From positions 1-64,000 of the forward strand of contig NZ_PIZU01000016.1 in the NCBI RefSeq assembly GCF_002838065.1: a stretch of 64,000 nucleotides of DNA, written 5' to 3'. Below, in pieces: positions 47,867 to 57,137 of this stretch (positions within the stretch are counted from its first letter, which is position 1; every line of letters starts with the position of its first letter). The notes below the pieces were generated by a model. It saw only the letters and a list, made by a program, of their open reading frames with translations, was not told where the DNA came from and searched no databases. The DNA is from Mycobacterium hubeiense. Its GTDB lineage: Bacteria; Actinomycetota; Actinomycetes; Mycobacteriales; Mycobacteriaceae. Position numbers and translations under genes: made by a program.

Positions 47867-48999
47867 AATTCGTTCTGGCGCCGGACTCGTTCAAGGAGTC
47901 GATGAGCGCGTCCGTAGCGGTCGAGGCGATGCGCCGCGGGATTCACGCAGTACGGCCGGATGCCGAATGCGTAGGCGTGCCGATGGCCGACGGTGGCGAG
48001 GGTACGGTCGACGCGGTGGTGGATGCGCTTGACGGCCAACGGATCACGGTCGAGCTTCAGGACCCACTCGGGCGGCCTACCGAAGCAACGTTCGGATACG
48101 TCGCTCACCGTAAGCTGGCGGTGATCGAAATCGCCGCAGCCGCCGGGCTCGAACTGGTGGCGCCGAACGAACGGGATGTCCTGCGCGCCAGTTCATCCGG
48201 CGTCGGGCAGCTCATCGCCAACGCGCTCGATCGGGGCGCGACGGAGTTCCTCATCGGCCTGGGCGGGTCGGCGACCAACGACGCCGGCGTCGGCATGCTG
48301 GTGGCGCTGGGTGCGAAGTTCCTCGACGCCAGCGGCCGTCCCGTCGCACCGGGCGGTGCCGGCCTGAAAGACCTGGACAGAATTGTGCTCGACGGCCTCG
48401 ACCCGCGGCTGTGCGACGTGCACATCCGTGTTGCCTGCGACGTCAACGCACCCTTGCTCGGACCTACCGGTGCCAGTGCAGTCTTCGGCCCGCAGAAGGG
48501 CGCGACGGCGGCCGACGTCGAACTGTTGGACGCGGCCCTCTCGCGGCTGGTGTCGGTCACCGAGGCGACACTCGGGCACGCGCGCCATGACACGCCTGGC
48601 GCCGGAGCGGCGGGCGGACTCGGCTTCGCCTTTTTCGAATTCCTCGGCGCCGAAAGCAAACCCGGCGTCGAGGTGGTCGCCGAGACGGTCGGATTGGAGC
48701 GGGCCGTTCGCGGCGCCGACTGGGTTTTCACCGGCGAAGGCGGCGTCGATGCACAGACCATGCTCGGCAAGACGCCGTTCGGGGTGGCGCAGCTGGCCAG
48801 CCGTCAAGGCGCCCACGTCGTCATCTTCGGCGGCCGCGTGGCGCCGGACGCGACGGTACTGCTCGACCACGGTGTGGATCGGCTCGTCGCGATCACGCCC
48901 GACGGTACGCCGATCGACGAAGCACTGCGTCGCGGCCCGCAGGCGCTCGAACAAGCAGCCGCAGAATTCGTCCGCGAACTCATTGGCACTGCGACCTGA
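47863..48999 (+). CDS. Glycerate 2-kinase family (GlxK/GarK)
   Basis: 378 residues from GTG 47863. Motifs of the family: VLAPDSFKESMSASVAVEAM near the N-terminus, GVPMADGGEGTVDAVV, FLIGLGGSATNDAGVGML near 130, FGPQKGATAADVELLDAAL, and the C-terminal TGEGGVDAQTMLGKTPFGVA. It phosphorylates D-glycerate using ATP, feeding glycolysis from glyoxylate or aldarate breakdown. No glyoxylate genes are adjacent. It overlaps the upstream 48-codon frame by 4 bases. Confidence 0.93.
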   Translation: MKFVLAPDSFKESMSASVAVEAMRRGIHAVRPDAECVGVPMADGGEGTVDAVVDALDGQRITVELQDPLGRPTEATFGYVAHRKLAVIEIAAAAGLELVAPNERDVLRASSSGVGQLIANALDRGATEFLIGLGGSATNDAGVGMLVALGAKFLDASGRPVAPGGAGLKDLDRIVLDGLDPRLCDVHIRVACDVNAPLLGPTGASAVFGPQKGATAADVELLDAALSRLVSVTEATLGHARHDTPGAGAAGGLGFAFFEFLGAESKPGVEVVAETVGLERAVRGADWVFTGEGGVDAQTMLGKTPFGVAQLASRQGAHVVIFGGRVAPDATVLLDHGVDRLVAITPDGTPIDEALRRGPQALEQAAAEFVRELIGTAT

Positions 49000-49062
49000 A
49001 AGCGCCTTATGCCGAGGATTTGTGCCACATCGTGACTCGGATCCTAGGCATTAACGGCGCCA

Positions 49063-49515
49063 TCACAGCAGCGTGCTGACGTAGGCGTACGCCATTCGCT
49101 TGACCTCGCGAACCGGCGCGGCGCCGTCGATGTCGTCATCGAACGCTGCGCGGTCGAGCACCGCGCCGATGGAAGTGACGACCATGTACGCACCTGCTTC
49201 CAGCCGGTCCCGTCGAGCCCGTACTCCCCTCTGCCGCAGCGCATCTGCCAGCATGCGGGCGATCCGCCGGTCGGAGGCAGCGTCAATGGCTTGAAGCTCG
49301 CGGCTGGTCCTCATCGCGGCGCGAATCTGCACGGCCGCCGGTTCGGCGGCCACCGCCGCCATCACACGCTCGACGAGGTCGACCGCACGCTCCAGGGAGC
49401 GGTGCGGATCGGCAAGCGCGGTGGCCTCCGCCAGCGACGCCTCGATCCTGGCGTTCATCCGCTCGGCGAGCGTGGCCATGATCGCCATATGGACGGGGCA
49501 GTCCGCTCCGCGCAA
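49063..49515 (-). pseudogene. TetR-family regulator lacking its HTH (truncated)
   Basis: 150 codons. The frame begins with a few unrelated residues (MRGADCPVHMAIMAT) and then LAERMNARIEASLAEATALA, which in complete TetR proteins follows directly after the HTH's recognition helix and its YFP-type turn. The ligand domain (LERAVDLVERVMAAVAAEP, RRIARMLADALRQRGV, AGAYMVVTSIGAVLDRA) looks whole. The next gene upstream begins at 49534, so there is no room for an HTH. Unable to bind DNA by itself; a dead remnant or a decoy dimer partner. Confidence 0.65.
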
Positions 49516-49533
49516 CGGGTGGTCGGCAAACTC

Positions 49534-50400
49534 CTAGCCCAGACCGATCACCCCGGTGAACTGCCCAAGTAGGTCGTTGGTGCGCCACCAGATCAGCGCC
49601 GCGAACAGCGCGAGGAACACCACCGTCACCGCAGCTTGAATCATGTTGCGGCGCTGGTGCGGCGCGTACACATACGCCGTCGCGACCGCCGCGCCGGTGA
49701 CCAGTCCGCCGATGTGCCCTTGCCAGCTGATCCCCGGAATAGTGAACGTGAGCACCAGGTTGATGACGATCAGCGCGACCACCCAGCGCACGTCCAGGTT
49801 GAGCCGTCGCCCCACCACGAACGTCGCGCCGAAAAGACCGAACACCGCGCCCGACGCACCCGCGGTCGCCGCCTCCAGCGGTGAAATCAGATAGACGACG
49901 ACGGAGCCGCCGAGCGCGCTGAGCGCATAGAGGGCGATGAACCGCAGCCGTCCCAGCGCCGCCTCCAGCGGCGGCCCCACCACGTACAGCGCCCACATGT
50001 TGAACAGCAGATGCATGATGCCGAAGTGCAGGAACGCCGAGGTCACCAGCCGCCACAGTTCGCCGTCGGCAACCGCGGGCGACCACAGCGCCAGCCGGCG
50101 TTCCACCTCCGACGACGTGGTCTGCAGCACGAACATCACGACGTTGGCCGCGATCAACAGGTAGGTGAGGACGGGAGTGGCGGACCGCTGCGGCGCACCG
50201 AACTGGGTGCGCGGCGCGCGGACCGTGCGGGCACCCTCGGCGACGCACTCGACGCATTGATGGCCGACAGCGGCGCTGCGCATGCACTCCGGGCAGATGT
50301 AGCGCTGGCAGCGGGTGCAGCGCACATAGGTCTGGCGGTGGGGATGCCGGTAGCAGGTCGGCGTCTCGGCCGGTGACTGCGGTGTGCTGGGAATGCTCAT
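49534..50400 (-). CDS. Rhomboid-family intramembrane serine protease
   Basis: About 288 residues from ATG 50400 (MSIPSTPQSPAET). A Cys-rich zinc-finger-like N-terminus (CYRHPHRQTYVRCTRCQRYICPECM region, about 15-45) precedes the rhomboid domain. HLLFNMWALYVVGPPLE gives the oxyanion Asn, GASGAVFGLFG the catalytic Ser, and WQGHIGGLVTGAA the catalytic His. Six to seven membrane helices. It resembles M. tuberculosis Rv0110. It cuts membrane proteins within the bilayer; substrates unknown. Confidence 0.93.
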   Translation of the reverse strand: MSIPSTPQSPAETPTCYRHPHRQTYVRCTRCQRYICPECMRSAAVGHQCVECVAEGARTVRAPRTQFGAPQRSATPVLTYLLIAANVVMFVLQTTSSEVERRLALWSPAVADGELWRLVTSAFLHFGIMHLLFNMWALYVVGPPLEAALGRLRFIALYALSALGGSVVVYLISPLEAATAGASGAVFGLFGATFVVGRRLNLDVRWVVALIVINLVLTFTIPGISWQGHIGGLVTGAAVATAYVYAPHQRRNMIQAAVTVVFLALFAALIWWRTNDLLGQFTGVIGLG

Positions 50401-50450
50401 CGCCCTACTTTCTTCGGTCCCCACCGAAGATAGTGCGCCTGAGGCCGCGG

Positions 50451-50918
50451 TCAGCGACGGAACACGACCCACCGCATCGCGCTGTACATGTACACCGCTT
50501 CACAAGCGCCCGCCGCGAGGCGCGCGATGCGGTACTCGACGCCGAGGGCGGCCAGCGCGCTGGAAACCCCGAGGATGAACGCCAGGTAGTTGATGACGAC
50601 GACGATCACATACACGGTGAATTGCGGACCCACCGGGGCGTGGGAGCGAAAGTTCATGGTCCGGTTGAGGACATAGCTCAACGCGAAGGCACACGCGTAG
50701 GCCACCGTGACCGCGACCGGCAGCGGTATGCCGAGGCCGCCGTGCATCGCGGTGAGCAACAGCAGATCGACACCGAACGTGAAGCTGTTGATCAGGCAGA
50801 AACCGAGAAACGTCGGTGCGACAACCGAATCCAACCCGAACGGCAGCCGGGCGACCACCAGCTCGCAGAAGCGATGGAAGCGCTCGACTAGCTGTACTTG
50901 GCCCGGTCCGACGCGCAC
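50451..50918 (-). CDS. GtrA-family membrane protein
   Basis: 155 residues with four hydrophobic helices. The GtrA outline is visible: FLGFCLINSFTFGVDLLLL, AYACAFALSYVLNRTMNFRS (the conserved NxxxxF after helix 2), and MYSAMRWVVFRR at the end. GtrA proteins are small flippases or helpers for prenyl-linked sugars, for example in arabinogalactan assembly. It is 50 bases upstream of the rhomboid gene on the same strand. Confidence 0.85.
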   Translation of the reverse strand: MRVGPGQVQLVERFHRFCELVVARLPFGLDSVVAPTFLGFCLINSFTFGVDLLLLTAMHGGLGIPLPVAVTVAYACAFALSYVLNRTMNFRSHAPVGPQFTVYVIVVVINYLAFILGVSSALAALGVEYRIARLAAGACEAVYMYSAMRWVVFRR

Positions 50919-50995
50919 GCGACCACGCTGCCATCGGCGGGTATCCGGCCCGTGACCACTTGGCGAACTTCCGTCACCGCGGGCCGTCGATTGAG

Positions 50996-51886
50996 CTAAA
51001 CGGGAAGCGTTGTGCCGGTTTCATGTTCGGCGAACTCGAACACCCGCGCAGCCGCTCGGTAGTCGCATGCAACCGCGGAGCGCCCGATCAGCACGGGGCC
51101 ACCCCGCAGGCCGAACCGCCCGTCCACGCCGACATAGCTGCCCGGTGGAATCGGCTCGCTGATGCAGTACAGCGTCGGCGCGGCACCCTCTTCGATGTCG
51201 TTGGCCAGCACGTCGGCGACCGCCTTGACGGCTCGATGCGCGATGGCCAGTGGCCCCTTGTCGGATAGGTGCGACAGATTCGACGCGACCCAACCGGGAT
51301 GGGTGAGCTGCGCGACGACCGGCGACCCCGCGGCGCGCAGTCGGCGATCCAGCTCGAGCCCCCACAGCATCACCGCGAGCTTGGACCGGGCATAGGCGCC
51401 CATCACCGTCCACTTGTGGGTGCGCAGATGCATGTCGTCCAGACGCAGCGTGGCCGACTTGTGGGCATCCGACCCGACGTTGATGATCTGCGAACGGACC
51501 CGCGGAAACAGCAGGTTCGTCAACGCGAACGGCCCGAGAAGATTCGTGCCGATGGTCATCTCGAAACCGTCCACCGTGTCCGCGCGCTGCTGCGACAGCG
51601 CACCGGCGTTGTTGATCAGGATGTCCACATCGCCGTCGAGCAGTTCAGGGAACGCCCGCACCGACGCTTGGTCCGCGAGGTCGAGCTTGAGCACCGACGT
51701 CGACCCGCCGATCTCCTCGGCCCGCCGCTTGCCGAGCTCGGTGTTGCGCACCGCCATGATGACGTGCGCGCCCGCGCCGGCGAGCAGACGGGCCGTGCCC
51801 AACCCCACGCCGTTGGTTGCCCCGGTCACGATGATGCGCTTGCCGGTCAGATTGCCGAGCCGGCTCGGCGACCACGGTGTCGTCAC
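50996..51886 (-). CDS. Short-chain dehydrogenase/reductase
   Basis: 296 residues. Cofactor motif VTGATNGVGLGTARLL (TGxxxGxG), NNAGALSQQRAD and the catalytic pair in YARSKLAVMLWGLELD (YxxxK), with Ser in NVGSDAHKSA. HPGWVASNLSH is typical of the retinol dehydrogenase-like group, as in Rv0068. Cytosolic NAD(P)-dependent alcohol/ketone conversion is expected; substrate unknown. It is divergent from the NTF2-like operon with 141 bases between. Confidence 0.88.
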   Translation of the reverse strand: MTTPWSPSRLGNLTGKRIIVTGATNGVGLGTARLLAGAGAHVIMAVRNTELGKRRAEEIGGSTSVLKLDLADQASVRAFPELLDGDVDILINNAGALSQQRADTVDGFEMTIGTNLLGPFALTNLLFPRVRSQIINVGSDAHKSATLRLDDMHLRTHKWTVMGAYARSKLAVMLWGLELDRRLRAAGSPVVAQLTHPGWVASNLSHLSDKGPLAIAHRAVKAVADVLANDIEEGAAPTLYCISEPIPPGSYVGVDGRFGLRGGPVLIGRSAVACDYRAAARVFEFAEHETGTTLPV

Positions 51887-51911
51887 GGGCTGAGACTAAC
51901 CGGCGCAGCCA

Positions 51912-51940
51912 TTGACACCACCGGCGGTGGCTGGTTAATT
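51912..51940 (+). promoter_or_regulatory. Sigma-70-like promoter candidate
   Basis: TTGACA (51912-51917) is 17 bases before TTAATT (51935-51940). It points rightward to the NTF2-like gene, about 85 bases before its start. A hairpin CCAAC-tttt-GTTGG (51974-51987) lies in the leader. The -35 is a consensus match, the -10 is moderate. Confidence 0.4.
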
Positions 51941-52027
51941 AGCTCTCAATAGTTGTAAACCTGACCATTTCTACCAACTTTTGTTGGAGTGTGGAGCGCC
52001 GCCGCGTGGATGTTGTTGTGGCACACC

Positions 52028-52471
52028 ATGAGTGACAGCGCGCGCGAGATCGAGAACCTCATCTACACCTACGCCGAGCGCATCGACGCCGGTGACCTCG
52101 ACGGGCTGGCGGCGCTCTTCGAGCACGGTCGCATCTGCGGTATCGAGGACGGTCCCCCGGAGACGGTATTCACCGGCAGCGCCGGCGTCCGGAAGATGTT
52201 CGACATGGCAACGCGGCTGTACGACGACGGCACGCCCAAGACCAAACACCACACCACCAACGTCGCGATCTACGTCGACGAAGCCGCCGGCACCGCGCAG
52301 AGCAGGTCCTACTACTGCGTGACGCAGGCGACGCCGCAACTGCCCCTGCAGGTCATCGTCACCGGGCGCTACCACGACACGTTCCATCGCATCGACGGCG
52401 TCTGGTGGTTCGACAGCCGAACGATGTTCATCGACCAGGTCGGCGACATGAGTCACCATCTCAAGTTCTGA
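52028..52471 (+). CDS. SnoaL/NTF2-like protein
   Basis: About 147 residues from ATG 52028 (MSDSAREIENLIYTYAERID). The SnoaL-like pattern is clear: DAGDLDGLAALFEHGRI, GVRKMFDMATRLYDDG, HHTTNVAIYVDEAAGTAQ, and VTGRYHDTFHRIDGVWWFDSR. Related to ring-hydroxylating dioxygenase beta-type folds and small hydratases. It begins an operon with the DUF1214-like gene (7 bases on) and an SDR. Role likely in conversion of a lipid or steroid-like compound; inferred. Confidence 0.75.
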   Translation: MSDSAREIENLIYTYAERIDAGDLDGLAALFEHGRICGIEDGPPETVFTGSAGVRKMFDMATRLYDDGTPKTKHHTTNVAIYVDEAAGTAQSRSYYCVTQATPQLPLQVIVTGRYHDTFHRIDGVWWFDSRTMFIDQVGDMSHHLKF

Positions 52472-52478
52472 GGAGCCA

Positions 52479-53723
52479 ATGTCTGATCATCCGGTGGCAA
52501 CCGCGTCGCAACACGAGCAGGAGTTGGCCGCCCTGGAGTTGACCAGCCATCCGACGGTGAAGGCCGCGTATCGCAGCGTGGCCGACACCTGGCTGTCGCG
52601 GGCGAAGGCGTCCGAGGCCATGCGAGCGCGGTTCGACGACGCGTTCGCGGAGGTGATGTTCTCGGCCGCGATGTGGTCGTCGAACCAGGACAAGCTGCGG
52701 CCGAAAGTCACCTGCATCACCCGCCTGGCGCATGAGGTGGCGGGCCGGCGCATCCCCGGATCCCGTTGGGGTATCGACAATCCCGACAGCATCTACCGGG
52801 TGATCCCGATTTCGGGCGACGAACGCTACGAGATCCGCGGACGCGTGGGTGAACACCGGATGACGGAGAACTACTTCACGCTGTGGGACGCCAACATGGG
52901 CACCGTCGACGTCCTCAACGGCCGCACCATGGACGTCGACTCCGACGGATCCTTCACCATCACGGTCGACTCCGATCCCGCCGACGGCCGCCCCAACCAC
53001 GTGCGGTCCACACCCGCCGCCCACGAGTTCTACATCCGTGACGTGCTGCTCGACTGGGGTCGCGACGATCCGAATCATCTGTCCATCGAGCGGCTCGGCG
53101 GCACGCCGGCCACTCCGCCGCGGACCCTCGACGAGCAGGCCGAGGCCACCGCGGCGATGATGGCCTACTTCGCCGACTTCACCGGCAAGCTCAGCCACGG
53201 CGCGTACAAGATGCCGGCGAACCATTTCAATCTCGCGTGGTCGGCCGACCGCGTCGGCGCCATGCGCAACCAGGTGTACGTCATGGGTCGCTTCGATCTC
53301 GCGCCCGATGAGGCGTTCGTCGTGGATGTAAACGGCGGCGGCGCAGAGTATTTCACCGTGCCGCTGAGCAACATCTGGGGCACGACGTTGGACATCGTGG
53401 ACCGCACCGGAAGCCTCAACAAAGCGCAGTCCACGCCGAACGAGGACGGCAGCTACACCTACGTCATCTCCGCTGTCGACCCGGGCCTGCAGAACTGGAT
53501 CGACACCGACGGACTGCACGAGGGCATCCTCACATTGCGGATGGCCGAGTTCGGCGAGACCGGGCCGACGGAGGATCTGGGCGCCAGCGGCCGTGTGGTG
53601 AAGCTCGACGACCTGGAAAAGGACGTGCCGACGCTGCGCCGGGTCAGCACCGATGAGCGCAAGGCCGAGTTGGCGAACCGGCGTGCGGCCTACCTGCGTC
53701 GTCTGCCCGAAGGGACGATCTGA
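52479..53723 (+). CDS. DUF1214-like protein
   Basis: 414 residues. I place it near DUF1214 tentatively: ENYFTLWDANMGTVDVLNG, DGSFTITVDSDPADGRPNHV and RSTPAAHEFYIRDVLLDWGRD fit the beta-rich pattern with a closing Trp-rich strand. The N-terminal helical third is EQELAALELTSHPTVKAAYRSVADTWL. No signal peptide, so cytosolic. Its neighbours, an NTF2-like protein and an SDR (stop and start share a base), suggest one pathway. Substrate unknown. Confidence 0.6.
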   Translation: MSDHPVATASQHEQELAALELTSHPTVKAAYRSVADTWLSRAKASEAMRARFDDAFAEVMFSAAMWSSNQDKLRPKVTCITRLAHEVAGRRIPGSRWGIDNPDSIYRVIPISGDERYEIRGRVGEHRMTENYFTLWDANMGTVDVLNGRTMDVDSDGSFTITVDSDPADGRPNHVRSTPAAHEFYIRDVLLDWGRDDPNHLSIERLGGTPATPPRTLDEQAEATAAMMAYFADFTGKLSHGAYKMPANHFNLAWSADRVGAMRNQVYVMGRFDLAPDEAFVVDVNGGGAEYFTVPLSNIWGTTLDIVDRTGSLNKAQSTPNEDGSYTYVISAVDPGLQNWIDTDGLHEGILTLRMAEFGETGPTEDLGASGRVVKLDDLEKDVPTLRRVSTDERKAELANRRAAYLRRLPEGTI

Positions 53724-54556
53724 TGGCGCGCTGGCTGATCACGGGCTGCTCGACGGGCATCGGGCGCGAGATCGCCCGCGCCGCACTGGAAGCCGATCAC
53801 CAAGTGGTCGTCACGGCCCGGCGCACCGAGAGTGTGCAGGACTTCGTCGAGCAGTACGGAGACCGCGCGCTGGCGGTCGCGTTGGACGTCACCGACAAGA
53901 ACCAGATCGCCGCCGCGGTCGAGGCTGCCGAGGACGGCTTCGGCGGCATCGACATTCTGGTGAACAACGCCGGCCACGGCTACCTGTCCGCCGTCGAAGA
54001 GGGCGAAGACGTCGAAGTACGAAAGCTGTTTGACACCAACTACTTCGGCGTCGTTGACATGATCAAGGCGGTGCTGCCGTCGATGCGTGCGCGTAAGTCG
54101 GGCCACATCATCAACATCTCCTCGATGACGGGTCTGGTCGCCAATCCACCGAACGCCTACTACTCGTCGACCAAGTTTGCGCTCGAGGCGCTGACCGAGG
54201 CGTTGGCCGCGGAGGTCAAGCCGCTCGGCATCAAGGTGACCGCCATCGAGCCCGGCGCGTTCCGCACCGATTGGGCGACCCGGTCGATGAAGGAGACCTC
54301 CACTCCGATCGACGATTACGCCGAAACAGTCGGTGCCCGTAAGACATTGATCAAAGAGTTCGCCAACCACCTTCCCGGCGACCCGCGCAAGGTGGCCGAG
54401 GCCGTCGTCATGGTGACCACGCTCGACGAGCCTCCGCTACGGCTGCTGCTGGGCCGCGACGTGTTGAAGGCCATGCGGGACAAGCTCGCTGCGCTGTCGG
54501 CTTCGATCGACGAATGGGAAGCCGTCACCCGCGACGTCAACTTTCCCGACGCCTGA
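53723..54556 (+). CDS. Short-chain dehydrogenase/reductase
   Basis: 277 residues. Start overlaps the upstream stop by one base (TGATG). Cofactor loop LITGCSTGIGREIAR, NNAGHGYLSAVEEGEDVEVR, catalytic NISSMTGLVANPPNAYYSSTKFALEALTE with Ser, Tyr and Lys. The C-terminal PGDPRKVAEAVVMVTTLDEPPLRLLLG matches the large group of classical SDRs acting on steroids or retinoid-like alcohols. Last gene of the operon. Confidence 0.9.
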   Translation: MARWLITGCSTGIGREIARAALEADHQVVVTARRTESVQDFVEQYGDRALAVALDVTDKNQIAAAVEAAEDGFGGIDILVNNAGHGYLSAVEEGEDVEVRKLFDTNYFGVVDMIKAVLPSMRARKSGHIINISSMTGLVANPPNAYYSSTKFALEALTEALAAEVKPLGIKVTAIEPGAFRTDWATRSMKETSTPIDDYAETVGARKTLIKEFANHLPGDPRKVAEAVVMVTTLDEPPLRLLLGRDVLKAMRDKLAALSASIDEWEAVTRDVNFPDA

Positions 54557-54567
54557 CGGGTCGCGCG

Positions 54568-54852
54568 TCAGCCACCCCAACCGCGCTGGCCGTCCCAGCC
54601 ACCGCAGAAGCCGTTGATGCAGCCGTGGCCCCAGCCGCCCTGGACCGGATTCCAGCCGCCGCAGCCGTGCCAGTTGGGCCCGCTGTCGCAGCCACTTCCG
54701 CCGCCGGCGTCGCCGCTTCCGGACGGAGTGGCCAGAAGTACCTGGTCCGGCCCGACCGCATCGACGAGAAGTGCTGACGTCGGTCCGGCGGCAATGGCTC
54801 CAATGGCTCCCGCTACGAAGACTGACCCCACAAGCTTCCGTATGGTTAGCAT
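54568..54852 (-). CDS. Small secreted Gly/Trp/Cys-rich protein
   Basis: About 94 residues from ATG 54852. A signal peptide is visible (MLTIRKLVGSVFVAGAIGAI, then AAGPTSA). The mature part ends in a Gly-rich segment with repeated Trp and four Cys (SGCDSGPNWHGCGGWN, GHGCINGFCGGWDG). Cys in pairs suggest two disulfides outside the cell. Seen as a conserved hypothetical in mycobacteria. Function unknown. Confidence 0.6.
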   Translation of the reverse strand: MLTIRKLVGSVFVAGAIGAIAAGPTSALLVDAVGPDQVLLATPSGSGDAGGGSGCDSGPNWHGCGGWNPVQGGWGHGCINGFCGGWDGQRGWGG

Positions 54853-54907
54853 GTCTCCATAATGCTCCGGCAAGCGGGCGCTGAAAAGCGTTTTGTGAGT
54901 GCGCTCT

Positions 54908-55552
54908 CTAACTCGTGGGCAGCGCGGTGCCCACGCAGACGAGGTCGGTCGGCAACGGAATCGCGCTGGGCAACTGCACCGGAAGTCCGGGCACTGTAGG
55001 CAAATTCAGCTGCGGCGAGGCGATCAGCTGCGCGGCCTCAGAGGCTGCGTAGTTCGCCGCCGATTGCGCCGATGGTCCGGCGCCCGCGGTTTGGGCGATC
55101 GGGACAGCCGGACCGGCGGCGGCCGCGGAGGGGCTCGTGGCGGCTGCGGTGGCCGGCGCACTGTCGCCCGCGGCCTGCGTGACCGTCGCGGCCGGGGCAC
55201 CTGCCGCTGGAGCAGCCAGCGGAACCCCTCCCGGGATGCCCGCCAGACTCGCTACGGGAATGCCCGCGGGCACACCCGCCGCCGGGATACCCGCGGCCGA
55301 GGGCAATGCTCCCGCCGCCGCTTGCAGGCCGGCCACGGGTGCGGCCGCCGCACCGCCCGCGACGGCCGTGGCGGCGCTTTGCACCGACTGCTGCAGATCT
55401 TGGGGCGACGCGGCGAGCTGCTGCACCATCTCCAGGCAGGGCACCCCCGGGCTGGGCTCCGCGAGCGCACTCGCGCTCAACGCATAGGTGACCGACACGA
55501 GGCCGGCCGTCGTGACGAACGTGGTCGTTATTCGATTTGTATTCCGCGACAA
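54908..55552 (-). CDS. Secreted Ala/Pro-rich low-complexity protein
   Basis: 214 residues. N-terminal signal peptide (TTTFVTTAGLVSVTYALSASALA) is followed by PSPGVPCLEMVQQL and a long Ala/Pro/Gly stretch with an imperfect repeat (AAGIPAAGVPAGIPVASLAGIPGG in parts). Two Cys are spaced across the mature part (PCLEM and LVCVGTAL). It looks like a cell-wall or surface protein. Divergent from the sensor kinase gene. Confidence 0.6.
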   Translation of the reverse strand: MSRNTNRITTTFVTTAGLVSVTYALSASALAEPSPGVPCLEMVQQLAASPQDLQQSVQSAATAVAGGAAAAPVAGLQAAAGALPSAAGIPAAGVPAGIPVASLAGIPGGVPLAAPAAGAPAATVTQAAGDSAPATAAATSPSAAAAGPAVPIAQTAGAGPSAQSAANYAASEAAQLIASPQLNLPTVPGLPVQLPSAIPLPTDLVCVGTALPTS

Positions 55553-55699
55553 GGTTTTCCCCGACTAGTTGTTTCGGACGCCTGAGCTGACCGTATCGAC
55601 TTGCCGAATATGCACAACTGCTGATTTCGAGCGGTTATGAAACCGATGCCAACCAGTGCCGCTTCGGTAACCGCTGGGCCCGTCAGGCAAGATGACGGG

Positions 55700-57073
55700 G
55701 TGGAAGCAGACGGCCGGATAGATCGGCTGAGACGGCTGGCGATGCGCGTGCTGTCGCTACGCACGATCGTCATCGTCGCGGCCCTGTCCGTCGTCGCTCT
55801 CGTCATCACCCTCGGCACCTGGGTGTGGATCGGCGTCACCAACGACCAGTACAACCAGCTGGACCGACGGCTGGATTCGGTCAGCAGCCTCGGGGATATC
55901 AGCACACTGCTCACCAGCGCCCAGAACTCGGACACCGATGCGCCGGCGCCGGACGGCAGCCTGGTGCGCACCGCGCGCATCGCCGGCACGACGGTGTCGG
56001 TGCCCAGCGATATTGTGTTGCCGCACTTCGAAAATGGCTATGCCAACACCACCATCGACGGTGTGGAGTACCGCGTCCGCACCTTTTCCGCCGGCCCGGC
56101 GACGATCGCGCTCGGCGCGCCGCTCGCGGAGACACAGCGCCGCATCGACGAACTGCATCTGCGGGTGTTGTTGATCTGTGCCGGGGTCATCGGCGGCACC
56201 ATCTTGGTCGGCTGGGTGATCTCGTTGATCATGGTCAACCCGTTTCGATTGCTGGCCCAGCAGGCGCGCGCGATCAACGCCCAGTCCAACCCCGACGAGG
56301 TGCAGGTCCGCGGTGTTCGTGAGGCGGAGGAGATCGCCGAGGCCGTCGAAGGCATGCTGGCCCGTATCGGCAATGAACAGCAGCGCACCAAGGCGGCGCT
56401 CGAGTCGGCGCGCGACTTCGCCGCGGTCGCGTCGCACGAACTGCGCACGCCGATGACGGCCATGCGGACCAACCTCGAAGTGCTCTCGACACTGGACCTG
56501 CCCGACGATCAGCGCAAAGAGGTGATCGACGACGTGATGCGCACCCAGAGCCGCATCGAGGCGACGCTGACCGCGCTGGAGCGGTTGGCGCAGGGCGAAC
56601 TCACCACAGTCGACGACTTCGTCACTGTCGACGTCACCGAGCTGCTCGACCGCGCCGCCCACGACGCGCAGCACACCTACCCCGGCCTGAAGGTGACGCT
56701 GGTGCCGTCGCCGAGCGTGCTGATACCCGGGCTGCCCGCGGGGCTGCGGCTGGTGATCGACAACGCCATCGCCAACGCCGTCAAACACGGCAGCGCCACC
56801 AAGATCCAACTCAGCGCGGTGCGCTCGGCCGACGCGGTGGAGATCGCGGTCGACGACAACGGCAGCGGTGTGCCCGAGGCGGAACGGGCCGAGGTCTTCG
56901 AGCGGTTCTCCCGCGGATCGACGGCCTCGCGTTCAGGTTCCGGTCTGGGCCTGGCGCTGGTCGCACAACAGGCCGAATTACACGGCGGCACAGCGTCTCT
57001 CGACGCCAGTCCGCTGGGCGGCGCGCGTCTGCTGCTGCGCCTGCCGGTGACGCGCTCACGCGGCTGGTTCTAG
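55700..57073 (+). CDS. PrrB-like sensor histidine kinase (orphan)
   Basis: About 457 residues from GTG 55700; other starts from 55637 to 55742 are open. Two membrane helices (about 20-42 and 160-182) flank an extracytoplasmic sensor. HAMP region follows, then HisKA with FAAVASHELRTPMTAMRTNL (phospho-His) and the catalytic ATPase: DNAIANAVKHGS (N box), DDNGSGVPEAERAEVFERF (G1 and F) and GSGLGLALVAQQAELHGGTASL (G2). The stretch EVLSTLDLPDDQRKEV and the C-terminal part match, from memory, M. tuberculosis PrrB almost throughout. A PrrA response regulator is not next to it: the upstream gene is divergent, the downstream one convergent. Confidence 0.88.
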   Translation: MEADGRIDRLRRLAMRVLSLRTIVIVAALSVVALVITLGTWVWIGVTNDQYNQLDRRLDSVSSLGDISTLLTSAQNSDTDAPAPDGSLVRTARIAGTTVSVPSDIVLPHFENGYANTTIDGVEYRVRTFSAGPATIALGAPLAETQRRIDELHLRVLLICAGVIGGTILVGWVISLIMVNPFRLLAQQARAINAQSNPDEVQVRGVREAEEIAEAVEGMLARIGNEQQRTKAALESARDFAAVASHELRTPMTAMRTNLEVLSTLDLPDDQRKEVIDDVMRTQSRIEATLTALERLAQGELTTVDDFVTVDVTELLDRAAHDAQHTYPGLKVTLVPSPSVLIPGLPAGLRLVIDNAIANAVKHGSATKIQLSAVRSADAVEIAVDDNGSGVPEAERAEVFERFSRGSTASRSGSGLGLALVAQQAELHGGTASLDASPLGGARLLLRLPVTRSRGWF

Positions 57074-57137
57074 GACTGCGCAGCCGCGACCTACTCACTC
57101 GTCGCCGGTTCGGCCAGCGACATCTCGCCGGAGATGG

